From Burkholderia sp. IMCC1007 (GTDB taxonomy: Bacteria > Pseudomonadota > Gammaproteobacteria > Burkholderiales > Burkholderiaceae): a DNA stretch of 64,000 nucleotides. Where the stretch lies: the NCBI RefSeq assembly GCF_027257875.1, contig NZ_JAPVQY010000013.1, forward strand, positions 62,001 through 126,000, read 5' to 3'. Positions within the stretch are counted from its first letter, which is position 1. Each line of letters opens with the position of its first letter. Made by a program: the position numbers and the translations under genes. The notes below the pieces were generated by a model, which ran no database searches, had not been told where the DNA came from, and was given only the letters and a program-made list of their open reading frames with translations. Positions 24,579-34,932 of this stretch are shown here, one piece after another.

Positions 24579-25289
24579 TCAGGAAGCGTTCGCGGGGCGC
24601 GCGAGAATCGCTTCCGCGAGCGCGAAATCTTCCGGGTACGTGACCTTGAAGTTGCGCAGGCTGCCCTGCACGACACGCGGCGTATGGCCGGCCCATTCGA
24701 TCGCGCTGGCCTCGTCGGTCAGGTCGTGCCCTTCGCGCTGCGCGCGCAGGATCGCGTCGCGCAGCATGCCGATGCGGAACATCTGCGGCGTCTGCGCCTG
24801 CCACAGCGCGTCGCGCGACTCGGTGCGCGCGATCGCGTCGCCGCCGGCCGGCACGCGCTTGAGCGTATCGGCCACCGGCAGCGCGAGGATGCCGCCCACC
24901 GGATCGTCCTTCAGCGTCGCGACCAGCGTGCGGATCAGCGCCGGCGTGATGCCCGGGCGCGCGGCGTCGTGCACGAGCACCCAGTCCTGGTCGGTCGCGC
25001 CGAATTCGGCCAGTTCCATCAGCCCGTTCAGCACCGATGCCTGGCGCGAGCCGCCGCCGCAGCGGCGCACCGCGAAGCGCAGGCCCGCGAAGCGGCGCGC
25101 GTCGAAGTGCGTGTCGTCGGGCGCGAGGACGACGAGCGTCTGCGCGAATTCGCTGCACGCGTCGAACGCGGCGAGCGTGTAATGCAGGAGCGCGCGTCCG
25201 GCCAGCGTCCGGTATTGCTTCGGCACGGCCGAACCGGAACGGCTGCCCGTACCGGCGCAGGGAATCAGGGCGAAAAGTCGGGGAGTCAC
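24579..25289 (-). CDS. ispD: 2-C-methyl-D-erythritol 4-phosphate cytidylyltransferase
   Basis: 236 residues. Third MEP-pathway step: couples MEP with CTP to CDP-ME. The nucleotide-binding loop is [17 protein letters not shown] (10-26), followed by VHDAARP (Asp108), [11 protein letters not shown] and TPQMFR. Start GTG at 25289 ([13 protein letters not shown]). The ribosome-binding site is weak, yet no better in-frame start exists; the open frame extends far upstream as the antisense of mfd, which is not coding. Operon with ispF and divergent from mfd. Confidence 0.95.
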   Translation of the reverse strand: MTPRLFALIPCAGTGSRSGSAVPKQYRTLAGRALLHYTLAAFDACSEFAQTLVVLAPDDTHFDARRFAGLRFAVRRCGGGSRQASVLNGLMELAEFGATDQDWVLVHDAARPGITPALIRTLVATLKDDPVGGILALPVADTLKRVPAGGDAIARTESRDALWQAQTPQMFRIGMLRDAILRAQREGHDLTDEASAIEWAGHTPRVVQGSLRNFKVTYPEDFALAEAILARPANAS

Positions 25290-25397
25290 GAAAGAAATAC
25301 GCCGGAAAGGTGAAATCGAGAAGCGGATTTTATAATAGGTCTTTCGTCTCGACCGGCGCACCGCGCTGCGCCCGTGCACGCCACCCCTGCCGTCCCT

Positions 25398-28300
25398 ATG
25401 CCAGACAACGCTTCCACCCCGTTCGCCTCGCCCGTCGCCCGCGTCAAACCGGGCCAGCGGTTCGCCTTCGACGGCGCGCACGGCTCCGCCGACGCCCTCG
25501 CCATCGCCCGCTATCTCGCCGACAACCGCGACGCGGTCCCGCTCCTTGCGGTGATCTGCGCGAACGCGGTCGACGCGCAACGGCTGTCGCAGGAACTCCG
25601 CTACTTCTCGCCCGACGCGCGCGTGCGCCTGCTGCCCGACTGGGAAACGCTGCCGTACGACACGTTCTCGCCGCACCAGGATCTCGTGTCCGAGCGGCTC
25701 GCGACGCTGCACGACCTCGGCGAGGGCCGCTGCGACATCCTGCTCGTGCCGGCGACCACCGCGCTGTACCGGATGCCGCCCGCGTCGTTCATGGCCGCGT
25801 ACACGTTCGCGTTCGCGCAGGGCGAACGGCTCGACGAGGCGAAGCTGAAGGCGCAGCTCACGCTGGCCGGCTACGAGCACGTGAGCCAGGTCGTGCGGCC
25901 CGGCGAATACTGCGTGCGCGGCTCGCTGATCGACCTGTACCCGATGGGCTCGCCGCTGCCTTACCGGATCGACCTGTTCGACGACCAGGTCGACTCGATC
26001 CGCGCGTTCGATCCCGACACGCAGCGCAGCCTCTACCCGGTGCGCGACGTGCGCCTGCTGCCCGGCCGCGAGTTCCCGTTCGACGAAGCCGCGCGCACGG
26101 CCTTCCGCAGCCGCTGGCGCGAAACCTTCGAAGGCGACCCGAGCCGCGCGCCGATCTACAAGGACATCGGCAGCGGCGTGCCGTCGGCCGGCATCGAGTA
26201 TTACCTGCCGCTGTTCTTCGACGAAACGGCCACGCTGTTTCACTACCTGCCGCAGGACGCGCATCTGGTGTTCACCGGCGATCTCGAAGCGTCGATCCGC
26301 CGCTTCACCGCCGATACGAAGCAGCGCCACGCGTTCCTCGCGCACGACCGCGAGCGGCCGATCCTCGAGCCGCAGCAGCTGTTCCTGTCCGACGAGGATT
26401 TCTTCGCGTTCGCGAAGCCGTTCGCGCGCGTCGTGCTGCCCGCGCAGCCGGCCGGCGGCTGGGCGACCGCGCTGCCCGAGCTGTCGGTCGATCGCCATGC
26501 CGACGATCCGCTCGCCGCGCTGCGCACGTTCGTCGAATCGTCCGGCAAGCGCGTGCTGCTGACCGTCGAATCGGCCGGCCGCCGCGAAACGATCCTGCAA
26601 CTACTCGCCGAACATCATCTGCGGCCGTCGTCGAACGACGACTTCGCGAGCTGGCTCGCAAGCGACGCGCGCTTCGCGCTCGGCGTCGCGCCGCTCGCGA
26701 GCGGTTTCGCGGTGCCGGGCGAAGGCTATGCACTCGTCACCGAAACCGAGCTGTACGGCGCGCTCGGCCGCCGCGCGGGCCGCCGGCGGCAGGAGCAGGC
26801 CAGCAACGTCGACGCGATGGTGCGCGACCTGTCGGAGCTGAAGGTCGGCGACCCGGTCGTCCACGCGCAGCACGGCATCGGCCGCTACATGGGCCTCGTG
26901 TCGATGGATCTCGGCGAAGGCGAAACCGAATTCCTGCATCTCGAATACTCGGGCGACAGCAAGCTCTACGTGCCCGTCGCGCAACTGCACGTGATCTCGC
27001 GCTACAGCGGCGCCGATCCCGACAGCGCGCCGCTGCACGCGCTCGGCTCCGGCCAGTGGGAGCGCGCGAAGCGCAAGGCCGCGCAGCAGATCCGCGATAC
27101 GGCCGCCGAGCTGCTGAACCTGTACGCGCGCCGCGCGGCCCGCGAAGGCCACGCATTCTCGCTCGACCCGCGCGACTACGTGAAATTCGCGGAAAGCTTC
27201 GGCTTCGAGGAAACGCCCGACCAGGCCGCGGCGATCGCGGCCGTGATCGGCGACATGACGAGCGGCAAGCCGATGGACCGCCTCGTGTGCGGCGACGTCG
27301 GCTTCGGCAAGACCGAGGTCGCGCTGCGCGCGGCGTTCATCGCGGTGCTGGGCGGCAAGCAGGTCGCGCTGCTGTCGCCGACCACGCTGCTCGCCGAGCA
27401 GCATACGCAGACCTTCGCCGACCGCTTCGCGGACTGGCCGGTGCGCATCGTCGAGCTGTCGCGCTTCAAGACGACCAAGGAAGTGAACGCGGCGATCGCG
27501 CAGATCAACGAAGGCAGCGTCGACATCGTGATCGGCACGCACAAGCTGCTGTCGTCGGACGTGCAGTTCAAGCGCCTCGGCCTCGTGATCATCGACGAGG
27601 AACACCGCTTCGGCGTGCGCCAGAAGGAAGCGCTGAAGGCGCTGCGCGCGGAAGTCGACGTGCTGACGCTCACCGCGACGCCGATCCCGCGTACGCTCGG
27701 GATGGCGCTCGAGGGGCTGCGCGATTTCTCGGTGATCGCGACCGCGCCGCAGAAGCGGCTCGCGATCAAGACCTTCGTGCGCCGCGAGGAAGAAAGCGTG
27801 ATCCGCGAGGCGATGCTGCGCGAGCTGAAGCGCGGCGGCCAGGTGTACTTCCTGCACAACGAGGTCGAGACGATCGAGAACCGCAAGGCGATGCTCGAGG
27901 AGCTGGTGCCCGAAGCGCGCATCGCGATCGCGCACGGCCAGATGCACGAGCGCGAACTCGAACGCGTGATGCGCGATTTCGTCGCGCAGCGGGCGAACGT
28001 GCTGCTGTGCACGACCATCATCGAGACCGGCATCGACGTGCCGAGTGCGAACACGATCATCATGCACCGCGCGGACAAGTTCGGCCTCGCGCAGCTCCAC
28101 CAGTTGCGCGGCCGCGTCGGCCGTTCGCACCACCAGGCGTATGCGTACCTGCTGGTGCACGATCCGCAGGCGCTGACCAAGCAGGCGCAGCGCCGGCTCG
28201 AGGCGATCCAGCAGATGGAGGAACTCGGTTCGGGCTTCTATCTCGCGATGCACGATCTCGAGATCCGCGGCACCGGCGAGGTGCTCGGCGACAAGCAGTC

Positions 28301-28868
28301 GGGCGAGATCCACGAGATCGGCTTCCAGCTTTACACCGACATGCTCAACGACGCGGTGAAGGCGCTGAAGAACGGCAAGGAGCCCGACCTCACCGCCCCG
28401 CTCGCCGCGACGACGGAAATCAACCTGCATGCGCCCGCGATCCTGCCGGCCGACTACTGCGTGGACGTGCAGGAGCGGCTGTCGCTGTACAAGCGGCTCG
28501 CGAACTGCGAGCACGGCGACGCGATCGACGGGATCCAGGAGGAACTGATCGACCGCTTCGGCAAGCTGCCGCCGCAGGCGCACGCACTCGTCGAAACGCA
28601 CCGGCTGCGGATCGCCGCGAAGCCGCTCGGCATCGTGAAGATCGACGCGAGCGAGGCCGCGATCGGGCTGCAGTTCGAGCCGAATCCGCCGATCGACCCG
28701 ATGCGGATCATCGAGATGGTGCAGAAGCATCGCCACATCAAGCTCGCGGGCCAGGACAAGCTGCGCATCGAGACGCGCTCGCCCGACCTCGCGATCCGCG
28801 TGTCGACGATCAAGGAAACGCTGCGCGCGCTCGGCCCGAAACAGGGGGCGGCCGCGACGGCGCGTTGA
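25398..28868 (+). CDS. mfd: Transcription-repair coupling factor
   Basis: 1156 residues, normal length. Displaces stalled RNA polymerase and recruits UvrA. N-terminal UvrB-homology region (about 30-340, with [11 protein letters not shown] near 80), RNA-polymerase-interacting domain around 480-550 ([20 protein letters not shown]), then SF2 translocase: Walker [12 protein letters not shown] near 632, DEEH near 733, [10 protein letters not shown] near 757, and [16 protein letters not shown] near 910. A C-terminal TRCF domain follows. ATG 25398 ([13 protein letters not shown]) is preferred over a GTG eight codons upstream. The 108-bp gap to ispD holds both divergent promoters. Confidence 0.96.
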   Translation: MPDNASTPFASPVARVKPGQRFAFDGAHGSADALAIARYLADNRDAVPLLAVICANAVDAQRLSQELRYFSPDARVRLLPDWETLPYDTFSPHQDLVSERLATLHDLGEGRCDILLVPATTALYRMPPASFMAAYTFAFAQGERLDEAKLKAQLTLAGYEHVSQVVRPGEYCVRGSLIDLYPMGSPLPYRIDLFDDQVDSIRAFDPDTQRSLYPVRDVRLLPGREFPFDEAARTAFRSRWRETFEGDPSRAPIYKDIGSGVPSAGIEYYLPLFFDETATLFHYLPQDAHLVFTGDLEASIRRFTADTKQRHAFLAHDRERPILEPQQLFLSDEDFFAFAKPFARVVLPAQPAGGWATALPELSVDRHADDPLAALRTFVESSGKRVLLTVESAGRRETILQLLAEHHLRPSSNDDFASWLASDARFALGVAPLASGFAVPGEGYALVTETELYGALGRRAGRRRQEQASNVDAMVRDLSELKVGDPVVHAQHGIGRYMGLVSMDLGEGETEFLHLEYSGDSKLYVPVAQLHVISRYSGADPDSAPLHALGSGQWERAKRKAAQQIRDTAAELLNLYARRAAREGHAFSLDPRDYVKFAESFGFEETPDQAAAIAAVIGDMTSGKPMDRLVCGDVGFGKTEVALRAAFIAVLGGKQVALLSPTTLLAEQHTQTFADRFADWPVRIVELSRFKTTKEVNAAIAQINEGSVDIVIGTHKLLSSDVQFKRLGLVIIDEEHRFGVRQKEALKALRAEVDVLTLTATPIPRTLGMALEGLRDFSVIATAPQKRLAIKTFVRREEESVIREAMLRELKRGGQVYFLHNEVETIENRKAMLEELVPEARIAIAHGQMHERELERVMRDFVAQRANVLLCTTIIETGIDVPSANTIIMHRADKFGLAQLHQLRGRVGRSHHQAYAYLLVHDPQALTKQAQRRLEAIQQMEELGSGFYLAMHDLEIRGTGEVLGDKQSGEIHEIGFQLYTDMLNDAVKALKNGKEPDLTAPLAATTEINLHAPAILPADYCVDVQERLSLYKRLANCEHGDAIDGIQEELIDRFGKLPPQAHALVETHRLRIAAKPLGIVKIDASEAAIGLQFEPNPPIDPMRIIEMVQKHRHIKLAGQDKLRIETRSPDLAIRVSTIKETLRALGPKQGAAATAR

Positions 28869-28904
28869 CGCGATACTGACGGGCGCGACGTTGCTGCACC
28901 GCAC

Positions 28905-28936
28905 CGCGCCCGACCAAGGCGGGCGGGCGCGTTTTT
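28905..28936 (+). terminator. Terminator of mfd
   Basis: Stem CGCGCCC / GGGCGCG with a 13-base loop followed by TTTTT; 37 bases after the mfd stop. Confidence 0.75.
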
Positions 28937-28972
28937 GAGTATGATTTCCCATTCATCAGACGGAGTTTTGCC

Positions 28973-30193
28973 ATGTCCACTCTCGACGCGACGGCGCCGT
29001 CCGCCGCAACCGAAGGCGACGCATCGCTCGTCAGCCTGCCCTGGGTCAAGCAACTCGTGTCGATGGACACGACGAGCCGCGTGCCGAACCTCGGCCTGAT
29101 CGAAACGGTGCGCGACGCGCTCGCCGCGAAGGGCATCGCGTCGACGCTCACGCACGATCCGCGCGAAGGCTGGGCGAACCTGTTTGCCACCGTGCCCGCG
29201 CACGACGGTTCGACGAACGGCGGCATCGTGCTGTCGGGCCACACCGACGTCGTGCCGGTCGACGGCCAGCAGTGGGACAGCCATCCGTTCGCGCCGGAAA
29301 TCCGCGACGGCCGCCTGTACGGCCGCGGCACCTGCGACATGAAAGGCTTCATCGGCGCGGCGCTCGCACTGCTGCCCGAGATGCAGGCGACGAAGCTCGC
29401 GAAGCCGATCCATTTCGCGCTGTCCTACGACGAGGAAATCGGCTGCGCGGGCGCGCCGCTGATGATCGCCGATCTCGTGAAGCGCGGCGTGAAGCCGTCC
29501 GGCTGCATCGTCGGCGAACCTACCAGCATGCGGCCGATCATCGCGCACAAGGGCATCAACGCGTACCGCTGCTGCGTGCGCGGCCACGCCGCGCACTCGT
29601 CGCTGACGCCGAAGGGCCTGAACGCGATCGAATATGCGGCACGCCTCATCTGCCACATCCGCGACATCGCCGACCGGTTCCGCGCCGAAGGCCCGTTCGA
29701 CGAACTGTACGACGTACCGTTCACGACCGCGCAGACGAGCACGATCCAGGGCGGCAACGCGATCAATACGGTACCGGCCGAATGCCGGTTCGACTTCGAG
29801 TTCCGCAACCTGCCGACGCTCGATCCCGAGCAGATCTTCACGCGCATCGAAGCGTATGCGCGGGAAACGCTGCTGCCGCAGATGCAGCGCGAGCATCCGA
29901 ACGCCGCGATCGAGTTCTCGAAGATCGCCGCGGCGCCCGGGCTCGACGCGACCGAGCAGGCCGCGATCACGCAGCTCGTGCGCGCGCTGACGGCCGACCA
30001 GGACAAGCGCAAGGTCGCGTACGGCACCGAGGCCGGCCTGTTCGAGCGCGCGGGCATTCCGAGCATCGTCTGCGGGCCGGGCAACATCGAGCAGGCACAC
30101 AAGCCGAACGAGTATGTCGAACTCGCGCAGCTCGCGAGCTGCGAGCAGTTCCTGCGCAAGTTCATCCATAGCATGTCGGTCGACGCACACTGA
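28973..30193 (+). CDS. argE: Acetylornithine deacetylase
   Basis: 406 residues, M20 metallopeptidase family. Hydrolyses N2-acetylornithine to ornithine in arginine synthesis. Metal ligands and catalytic acid: His90 in LSGHTDVVPVDG, Asp122 in GRGTCDMKGF, Glu154-Glu155 in YDEEIGCAG. Dimerisation lid domain at about 195-310. Start ATG 28973 (MSTLDATAPSAATEGD) follows the mfd terminator by about 36 bases. Monocistronic or weakly linked to the dehydratase gene 62 bases downstream. Confidence 0.93.
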   Translation: MSTLDATAPSAATEGDASLVSLPWVKQLVSMDTTSRVPNLGLIETVRDALAAKGIASTLTHDPREGWANLFATVPAHDGSTNGGIVLSGHTDVVPVDGQQWDSHPFAPEIRDGRLYGRGTCDMKGFIGAALALLPEMQATKLAKPIHFALSYDEEIGCAGAPLMIADLVKRGVKPSGCIVGEPTSMRPIIAHKGINAYRCCVRGHAAHSSLTPKGLNAIEYAARLICHIRDIADRFRAEGPFDELYDVPFTTAQTSTIQGGNAINTVPAECRFDFEFRNLPTLDPEQIFTRIEAYARETLLPQMQREHPNAAIEFSKIAAAPGLDATEQAAITQLVRALTADQDKRKVAYGTEAGLFERAGIPSIVCGPGNIEQAHKPNEYVELAQLASCEQFLRKFIHSMSVDAH

Positions 30194-30255
30194 CCGCCAA
30201 CCGCCCACGCCGGCCCGCGTGAGCGGGCCGGCACACTCGCGCCACACGCCACGTC

Positions 30256-31275
30256 ATGTCGACTGACCAACAGGGCACGGCCCATACAACGATCGACGGC
30301 GAGCCGATTCCGACGCTCGACGAAATCGCCGCGCAGCATTTCGCCTTGTCGCCGTGGCTCGCTCGCACGCCGGTGTTCGAGCGCGCCGACCTGCCGTCCC
30401 TAGAAGGCACGCACGTCAATTTCAAGTTCGAACTGCTGCAGGCGAGCGGCAGCTTCAAGGCGCGCGGTGCGTTCACGCACCTGCTCGCCCTCGACGAAGG
30501 GCGCAAGAACGCCGGCGTTACGTGCGTGTCGGCCGGCAATCATGCGGCGGCCGTCGCGTATGCGGCGATGCGGCTCGGCAGCAGCGCGAAGGTCGTGATG
30601 TTCCATACCGCGAGCCCGACGCGCATCGCGCAGTGCAAGCAGTACCGCGCGGAAGTCGTGCTCGCCGGCAGCGCGTCGCAGGCATTCGACCTCGTGCGCC
30701 GGATCGAGGCCGAGGAAGGCCGCTTCTTCATTCATCCGTTCAACGGCTATCACACGATCCTCGGCACCGCGACGCTCGGCTACGAATGGGCGACGCAGAC
30801 GCCCGATCTCGACGCCGTGATCGTGCCGATCGGCGGCGGCGGGCTCGCGGCGGGCATGGCGACCGCGCTGCGGCTCGCGAATCCGCGCGTGCACGTGTAC
30901 GGCGTCGAACCGGAAGGCGCCGACGCGATGAGCCGCAGCTTCGCGGCCAATCACACGATCAAGATGAGCGCGATGCAGACCATCGCCGATTCGCTGATGG
31001 CGCCGCATACCGAGGAATACAGCTACCAGCTGTGCCGGCGTCATGTCGACCGCATCGTCACTGTGTCCGACGACGCGCTGCGCGCGGCGATGCTGTTCCT
31101 GTTCTCGCACCTGAAGCTGTCGGTCGAACCGGCGTGCGCGGCGCCGCTCGCGGCGCTGCTCGGCCCGCTGCGCGAAACGCTGCAAGGCAAGCGGGTCGGC
31201 GTGCTGCTGTCGGGCACCAACACCGACCCCGCGACGCTCGGCATGCATCTGGCGCACGCGAAACTGCAGCGCTGA
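30256..31275 (+). CDS. Threonine/serine dehydratase family, PLP-dependent
   Basis: 339 residues, fold-type II PLP enzyme. Cofactor Lys68 in ASGSFKARGAF, the phosphate-binding glycine loop GGGGL at 193-197 and SAGNHAAAVAY near 92-102. Deaminates threonine or serine (or the related threo-3-hydroxyaspartate) to a 2-oxo acid and ammonia. It lacks a C-terminal ACT regulatory domain, so it is a catabolic or short biosynthetic form rather than IlvA. Exact substrate cannot be told from sequence. Confidence 0.88.
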   Translation: MSTDQQGTAHTTIDGEPIPTLDEIAAQHFALSPWLARTPVFERADLPSLEGTHVNFKFELLQASGSFKARGAFTHLLALDEGRKNAGVTCVSAGNHAAAVAYAAMRLGSSAKVVMFHTASPTRIAQCKQYRAEVVLAGSASQAFDLVRRIEAEEGRFFIHPFNGYHTILGTATLGYEWATQTPDLDAVIVPIGGGGLAAGMATALRLANPRVHVYGVEPEGADAMSRSFAANHTIKMSAMQTIADSLMAPHTEEYSYQLCRRHVDRIVTVSDDALRAAMLFLFSHLKLSVEPACAAPLAALLGPLRETLQGKRVGVLLSGTNTDPATLGMHLAHAKLQR

Positions 31276-31459
31276 CCCGCCGCGAGGTACTCAGGGTTAT
31301 CCCCAGTTTATGTTGACAGCCCTGTTGATAACCCGCCGCACAAACACGCAAGTCGTTGAGCGCGCAGCGTTTTACGCGCGCGCAGGGCGCCGGACGCGAA
31401 ATAGGCAGATTCCGCCACCGAACGCGTGTCCCGCAGCGTGGCGGCGTCGCGCGCTGCAG

Positions 31460-31879
31460 ATGATCGGCGCGGCCGCGATCGTGCTGCTCGCCGGTTGCGC
31501 GGTCCCGCCCTCGCCCGTCGCCATCACCGCGCCCGTCTGCACGCAGCCCGACGCGCATCGCATGCTGCAGGCCGACCTGCTGTTCGGGCGCGATATCGCG
31601 GGACGCGGCCCCGTCACCGATCGGGAACGCGCCGCCTTCCTCGCCGACGTCGTCACGCCGCGCTTTCCGGACGGCTTCACGTACTGGGACACGCGCGGCC
31701 AATGGCGCGACCGCGCCACCGGCCGGACCATCGAGGAAGCGGGTTTCGTGGTCCGTATCGTCGCCGACGATACGGCCGATACGCATGCGCGGCTCAACGC
31801 GATCCGGCATGCATACATCGAGCGCTTCCGGCAGCAGTCGGTCGGCATCACGATCGTGCCGGCCTGCGCGTCGTTCTGA
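31460..31879 (+). CDS. DUF3574 lipoprotein
   Basis: 139 residues from ATG 31460. Lipobox LLAGC (Cys13) after a short hydrophobic stretch (MIGAAAIVLLAGC). The true start may be slightly upstream, since WRRRALQ just before it would give a normal charged n-region, but only a distant ATG (31310) exists in frame. DUF3574 signatures: LLFGRDIAGRGPVTDRERAA, FPDGFTYWDTRGQWRD and a C-terminal VPACASF. Probably a periplasmic anchored protein; function unknown. The start is uncertain. Confidence 0.75.
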   Translation: MIGAAAIVLLAGCAVPPSPVAITAPVCTQPDAHRMLQADLLFGRDIAGRGPVTDRERAAFLADVVTPRFPDGFTYWDTRGQWRDRATGRTIEEAGFVVRIVADDTADTHARLNAIRHAYIERFRQQSVGITIVPACASF

Positions 31880-31911
31880 GTCGCGCCGCGCGACGTTCGC
31901 TCGACGCCGCA

Positions 31912-31938
31912 CAAAAACGGGCGCCCGAAGGCGCCCGT
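31912..31938 (-). terminator. Terminator of the PBP1A gene
   Basis: Stem ACGGGCGCC / GGCGCCCGT (31917-31925, 31930-31938) with loop CGAA; on the minus strand it is followed by TTTTT. It also lies after the DUF3574 gene but has no U-tract in that direction. Confidence 0.75.
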
Positions 31939-31963
31939 CGCATGCGAAACATCCGAGTACCGC

Positions 31964-34483
31964 TTACTTGCTCTCGAACATGTCCATGATCTGCTGCTTC
32001 TCCTGCTGCGTCACGGGCGGCGGTGCGAGGCCGGCCGCGCCGGCCGAACCGAGCGCATCGTTCGCGCTGATCGCGTTCTCGGCCGGGTTGATGTCGACGC
32101 TCGCGACGAAGCCGTTGCCCGGCGTGCGATCGGCGTAGTACAGCTCGTCGTCGATCGTCGTCAGGCCGTCCGGCATCGGCATCTGCTGCTCCGGTACGCC
32201 GTTCAGCGCGGCGCGCATGTAGTTCACCCAGATCGGCAGCGCGAGCTGCGCGCCGAATTCGCGGCTGCCCAGGCTCTTCGGCTGGTCGAAGCCCATCCAT
32301 GCGACCGCGACGAGCGACTGCTGGTAGCCGGCGAACCAGCCGTCCTTCGCCTCGTTGGTCGTACCCGTCTTGCCCTGCAGGTCGCTGCGGCCGAGCACGT
32401 TGGTGCCCGCGCCCGTGCCGGCCGTCGCGACCGTATGCAGCAGGCTGTTCATCACGTACGCGTTGCGACCTTCGATCGTGCGCGGCGCGGTGCCGCCGGC
32501 GATCACCGGCTGCGCCTTCTGCAGCGGCTGGCCGTGCGCGTCGTCGACTTCGGCGATCAGGTACGGATCGACCTTGTAGCCGCCGTTCGCGAACACCGCA
32601 TAACCGGTCGCGAGCTGCAGCGGCGTGACGAGACCGGCGCCGAGCGCCATCGGCAGGTAAGGCGGCGTCTTCGCCGGATCGAAGCCGAAGCGCTGCGTGA
32701 CGTACTCCTGCGCATACTGCGTACCGATCGATGCGAGGATCCGGATCGACACGAGGTTCTTCGAACGCTGCAGCGCGGTGCGCATCGACATCGGGCCGTC
32801 CGGCTGGTCGTCGTCCTTCGGCTCCCACGCGGTGCCGCCCGGCACGCTCGGCGGGAAATACAGCGGCGCATCGTTGATGATCGTCGCCGGCCCCATGCCC
32901 TTGTCGAGCGATGCCGAATAGATGAACGGCTTGAACGACGAACCCGGCTGGCGCCACGCCTGCGTCACGTGGTTGAACTTGCTCTTGTTGAAGTCGAAGC
33001 CGCCGACGAGCGAGCGGATCGCACCGTCCTGCGGCGCGATCGCGACGAGCGCGCCTTCGACCTGCGGCAGCTGCACGACCTGCCAGCCCGTCTTGCCGTC
33101 CTTCATCACGCGCACGATCGAGCCCGGCTTGATCCGCAGCGTCGCGTTCGCACGCGGGCTCAGCGCGGCCGACACGAAGCGCAGGCCGGCCGGGCCGATC
33201 GTCGTCGTCGCGCCGCCGACGAACTGGATCTCGACCGCGTTCGGCGCCGCCGACAGCACGACGGCCGACTGCAGGTCGCCATTGTCCGGGTGATCGGCGA
33301 GCGCGTCGTCGATCGCCTCGTCGCGGTCGTCGCCGGCCGCCGGCAGCGTGATCGCGCCTTCCGGCCCGCGATAGCCGTGGCGGCGCTCGTAGTCGAGAAT
33401 GCCGCGACGTACGGCCTGGTACGCCGCTTCCTGATCGGCCGAGTTGATCGTCGTCGTGACGGTCAGCCCGCGCGTATAGGTTTCGTCCTTGTACTGCTGG
33501 TACATCATCTGCCGCACCATCTCGGCGACGTACTCACCGTGTACCGCGTACTGGTTGCCCGGCGTGCGCACGTGAATCTCTTCCTTCACCGCCTCGTCAT
33601 ATTGCGGCTGCGTGATGTAGCCGATCTCGAGCATGCGCTTCAGGATGTATTCCTGACGCACCTTCGCGCGCTTCGGATTGACGACCGGGTTGTACGCGGA
33701 CGGCGCCTTCGGCAGCCCCGCGAGCATCGCCGCTTCCGCGAGCGTGATGTCCTTCAGGTCCTTGCCGAAATACACGCGCGCGGCGGCCGCGAAACCGTAC
33801 GAGCGCTGACCGAGATAGATCTGGTTCATGTACAGCTCGAGGATCTGGTCCTTCGTCAGCGCCTTCTCGATCTTGTACGCGAGCAGCATCTCGTAGATCT
33901 TGCGCGTGTAGGTCTTCTCGCTCGACAGGAAGAAGTTGCGCGCGACCTGCATCGTGATCGTGCTCGCGCCCTGCCGCGCGCCGCCGTGCATCAGGTCGGC
34001 CACGCCCGCACGCAGGATGCCGAGGAAATCGACGCCGCCGTGTTCGTAGAAACGGTAGTCCTCGATCGCGAGCACCGCCTTCTTCATCACGTCGGGAATG
34101 TCCTGGAAGCGCACGAGGCTGCGGCGCTCCTCGCCGAACTCGCCGATCAGCACGTGGTCGGCGGAGAACACCCGCAGCGGTACCTTCGGCTGGTAGTTGG
34201 TCAGCGCATCGAGCGACGGCAGCTGCGGTGCCATCACGACGAGCGCGTAGCCGACGATCAGCGCGCCGACGACGGCGAGCGTCGCGATCAGGCCGATGAA
34301 CCACAACATGATGCGCGAGCCGAACGAACGGCGGCCATTGCCCCCGCCTCCGCCGCGCGGCGTGCGACGGTCGTGGTCGCCGTTGTCGTCATCGGAGTAA
34401 TACGCTCCCGACGGCGAACGGCGCAACGAGTAGTGGGGTTCTTTCCGGTCGGAAGAAGAAGACGGTCGTTTGATGATTGGCAT
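31964..34483 (-). CDS. mrcA: Penicillin-binding protein 1A, bifunctional transglycosylase/transpeptidase
   Basis: 839 residues. Polymerises lipid II and cross-links peptidoglycan in the periplasm. A Ser/Asp-rich cytosolic tail (1-55) precedes one transmembrane anchor (about 60-85, MLWFIGLIATLAVVGAL). GT51 domain with the conserved EDYRFYEHGGVD around 135-145, plus GASTITMQVARN and KALTKDQILELYMNQI. OB-like insert at about 300-420, then a transpeptidase with RQPGSSFKPF (SxxK nucleophile), SKN and KTGTTNE. Start at 34483 (MPIIKRPSSSSDRKE); seven extra codons upstream are not conserved. Divergent from pspA. Confidence 0.94.
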   Translation of the reverse strand: MPIIKRPSSSSDRKEPHYSLRRSPSGAYYSDDDNGDHDRRTPRGGGGGNGRRSFGSRIMLWFIGLIATLAVVGALIVGYALVVMAPQLPSLDALTNYQPKVPLRVFSADHVLIGEFGEERRSLVRFQDIPDVMKKAVLAIEDYRFYEHGGVDFLGILRAGVADLMHGGARQGASTITMQVARNFFLSSEKTYTRKIYEMLLAYKIEKALTKDQILELYMNQIYLGQRSYGFAAAARVYFGKDLKDITLAEAAMLAGLPKAPSAYNPVVNPKRAKVRQEYILKRMLEIGYITQPQYDEAVKEEIHVRTPGNQYAVHGEYVAEMVRQMMYQQYKDETYTRGLTVTTTINSADQEAAYQAVRRGILDYERRHGYRGPEGAITLPAAGDDRDEAIDDALADHPDNGDLQSAVVLSAAPNAVEIQFVGGATTTIGPAGLRFVSAALSPRANATLRIKPGSIVRVMKDGKTGWQVVQLPQVEGALVAIAPQDGAIRSLVGGFDFNKSKFNHVTQAWRQPGSSFKPFIYSASLDKGMGPATIINDAPLYFPPSVPGGTAWEPKDDDQPDGPMSMRTALQRSKNLVSIRILASIGTQYAQEYVTQRFGFDPAKTPPYLPMALGAGLVTPLQLATGYAVFANGGYKVDPYLIAEVDDAHGQPLQKAQPVIAGGTAPRTIEGRNAYVMNSLLHTVATAGTGAGTNVLGRSDLQGKTGTTNEAKDGWFAGYQQSLVAVAWMGFDQPKSLGSREFGAQLALPIWVNYMRAALNGVPEQQMPMPDGLTTIDDELYYADRTPGNGFVASVDINPAENAISANDALGSAGAAGLAPPPVTQQEKQQIMDMFESK

Positions 34484-34803
34484 GTCGGAATGGCGGGCGT
34501 GCATGGCGCCCTCGGATGCATGCGGAAATGCAAGCGGATGAATCAGAGTGGGTGCATCGCGGCAACTGTCACGTCGACAGACCCCGCCGCGCGGCGATCC
34601 GTTCCCGCGACGTGACAGCGCATTTTAATGAAATCGTCCGAGCGGCTTCGCGATTTTTTGTAAAAATTCCCGCACCACCGCGAAATACGGAACGTATTGG
34701 CGGCATCCTCGACCTATGATGGACACGCACCCGCGCGCGCACGCGGCTTCCTCGCGGCTTCCTTTCAACTACGAAAGGTCCGAACGACGCGCACGCGCGC
34801 TGC

Positions 34804-34831
34804 TTGAACTTCGGCGCTTAAGCCGTATTTA
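34804..34831 (+). promoter_or_regulatory. Possible sigma-70 promoter of pspA
   Basis: TTGAAC (34804-34809), 16-base spacer, TATTTA (34826-34831), about 100 bases before the pspA start. No sigma-54 -24/-12 element typical of enterobacterial psp operons was seen. Confidence 0.45.
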
Positions 34832-34835
34832 AGGG

Positions 34836-34915
34836 GCCGGCGGTGTAATATCCGCCGGCTCTTGCGGACCGCAACCGGCCCGCGACGAGCACTGCCGCGC
34901 TGACGCGGCGTTTTT
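34836..34915 (+). promoter_or_regulatory. Structured pspA leader with terminator-like hairpin
   Basis: Just after the candidate promoter is an 8-bp hairpin GCCGGCGG / CCGCCGGC (34836-34859). A second hairpin GCCGCG-CTGA-CGCGGC (34894-34909) is followed by TTTTT, and the ribosome-binding site GGAGG begins only 13 bases later. A terminator inside the leader suggests attenuation, but the stem is only 6 bp. Confidence 0.35.
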
Positions 34916-34932
34916 CAACCACGGAGGATTTC

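Larger units (their letters stand above)
34484..34932. promoter_or_regulatory. Divergent mrcA / pspA intergenic region
   Basis: 449 bases. The right half holds the pspA promoter and leader structures listed separately. The left half, next to mrcA, has a lower-GC stretch (about 34620-34700) likely to carry the mrcA promoter, but I could not identify a convincing pair of hexamers. No gene is seen. Confidence 0.4.

Noticed and set aside
25290..26600. Long upstream extension of the ispD frame
   Set aside because: It lies antisense to mfd and has no conserved sequence; ispD homology starts at the GTG at 25289.
32435..34615. 726-codon plus-strand frame opposite PBP1A
   Set aside because: Arg/Asp/Val-rich antisense translation of mrcA without any recognisable motif.
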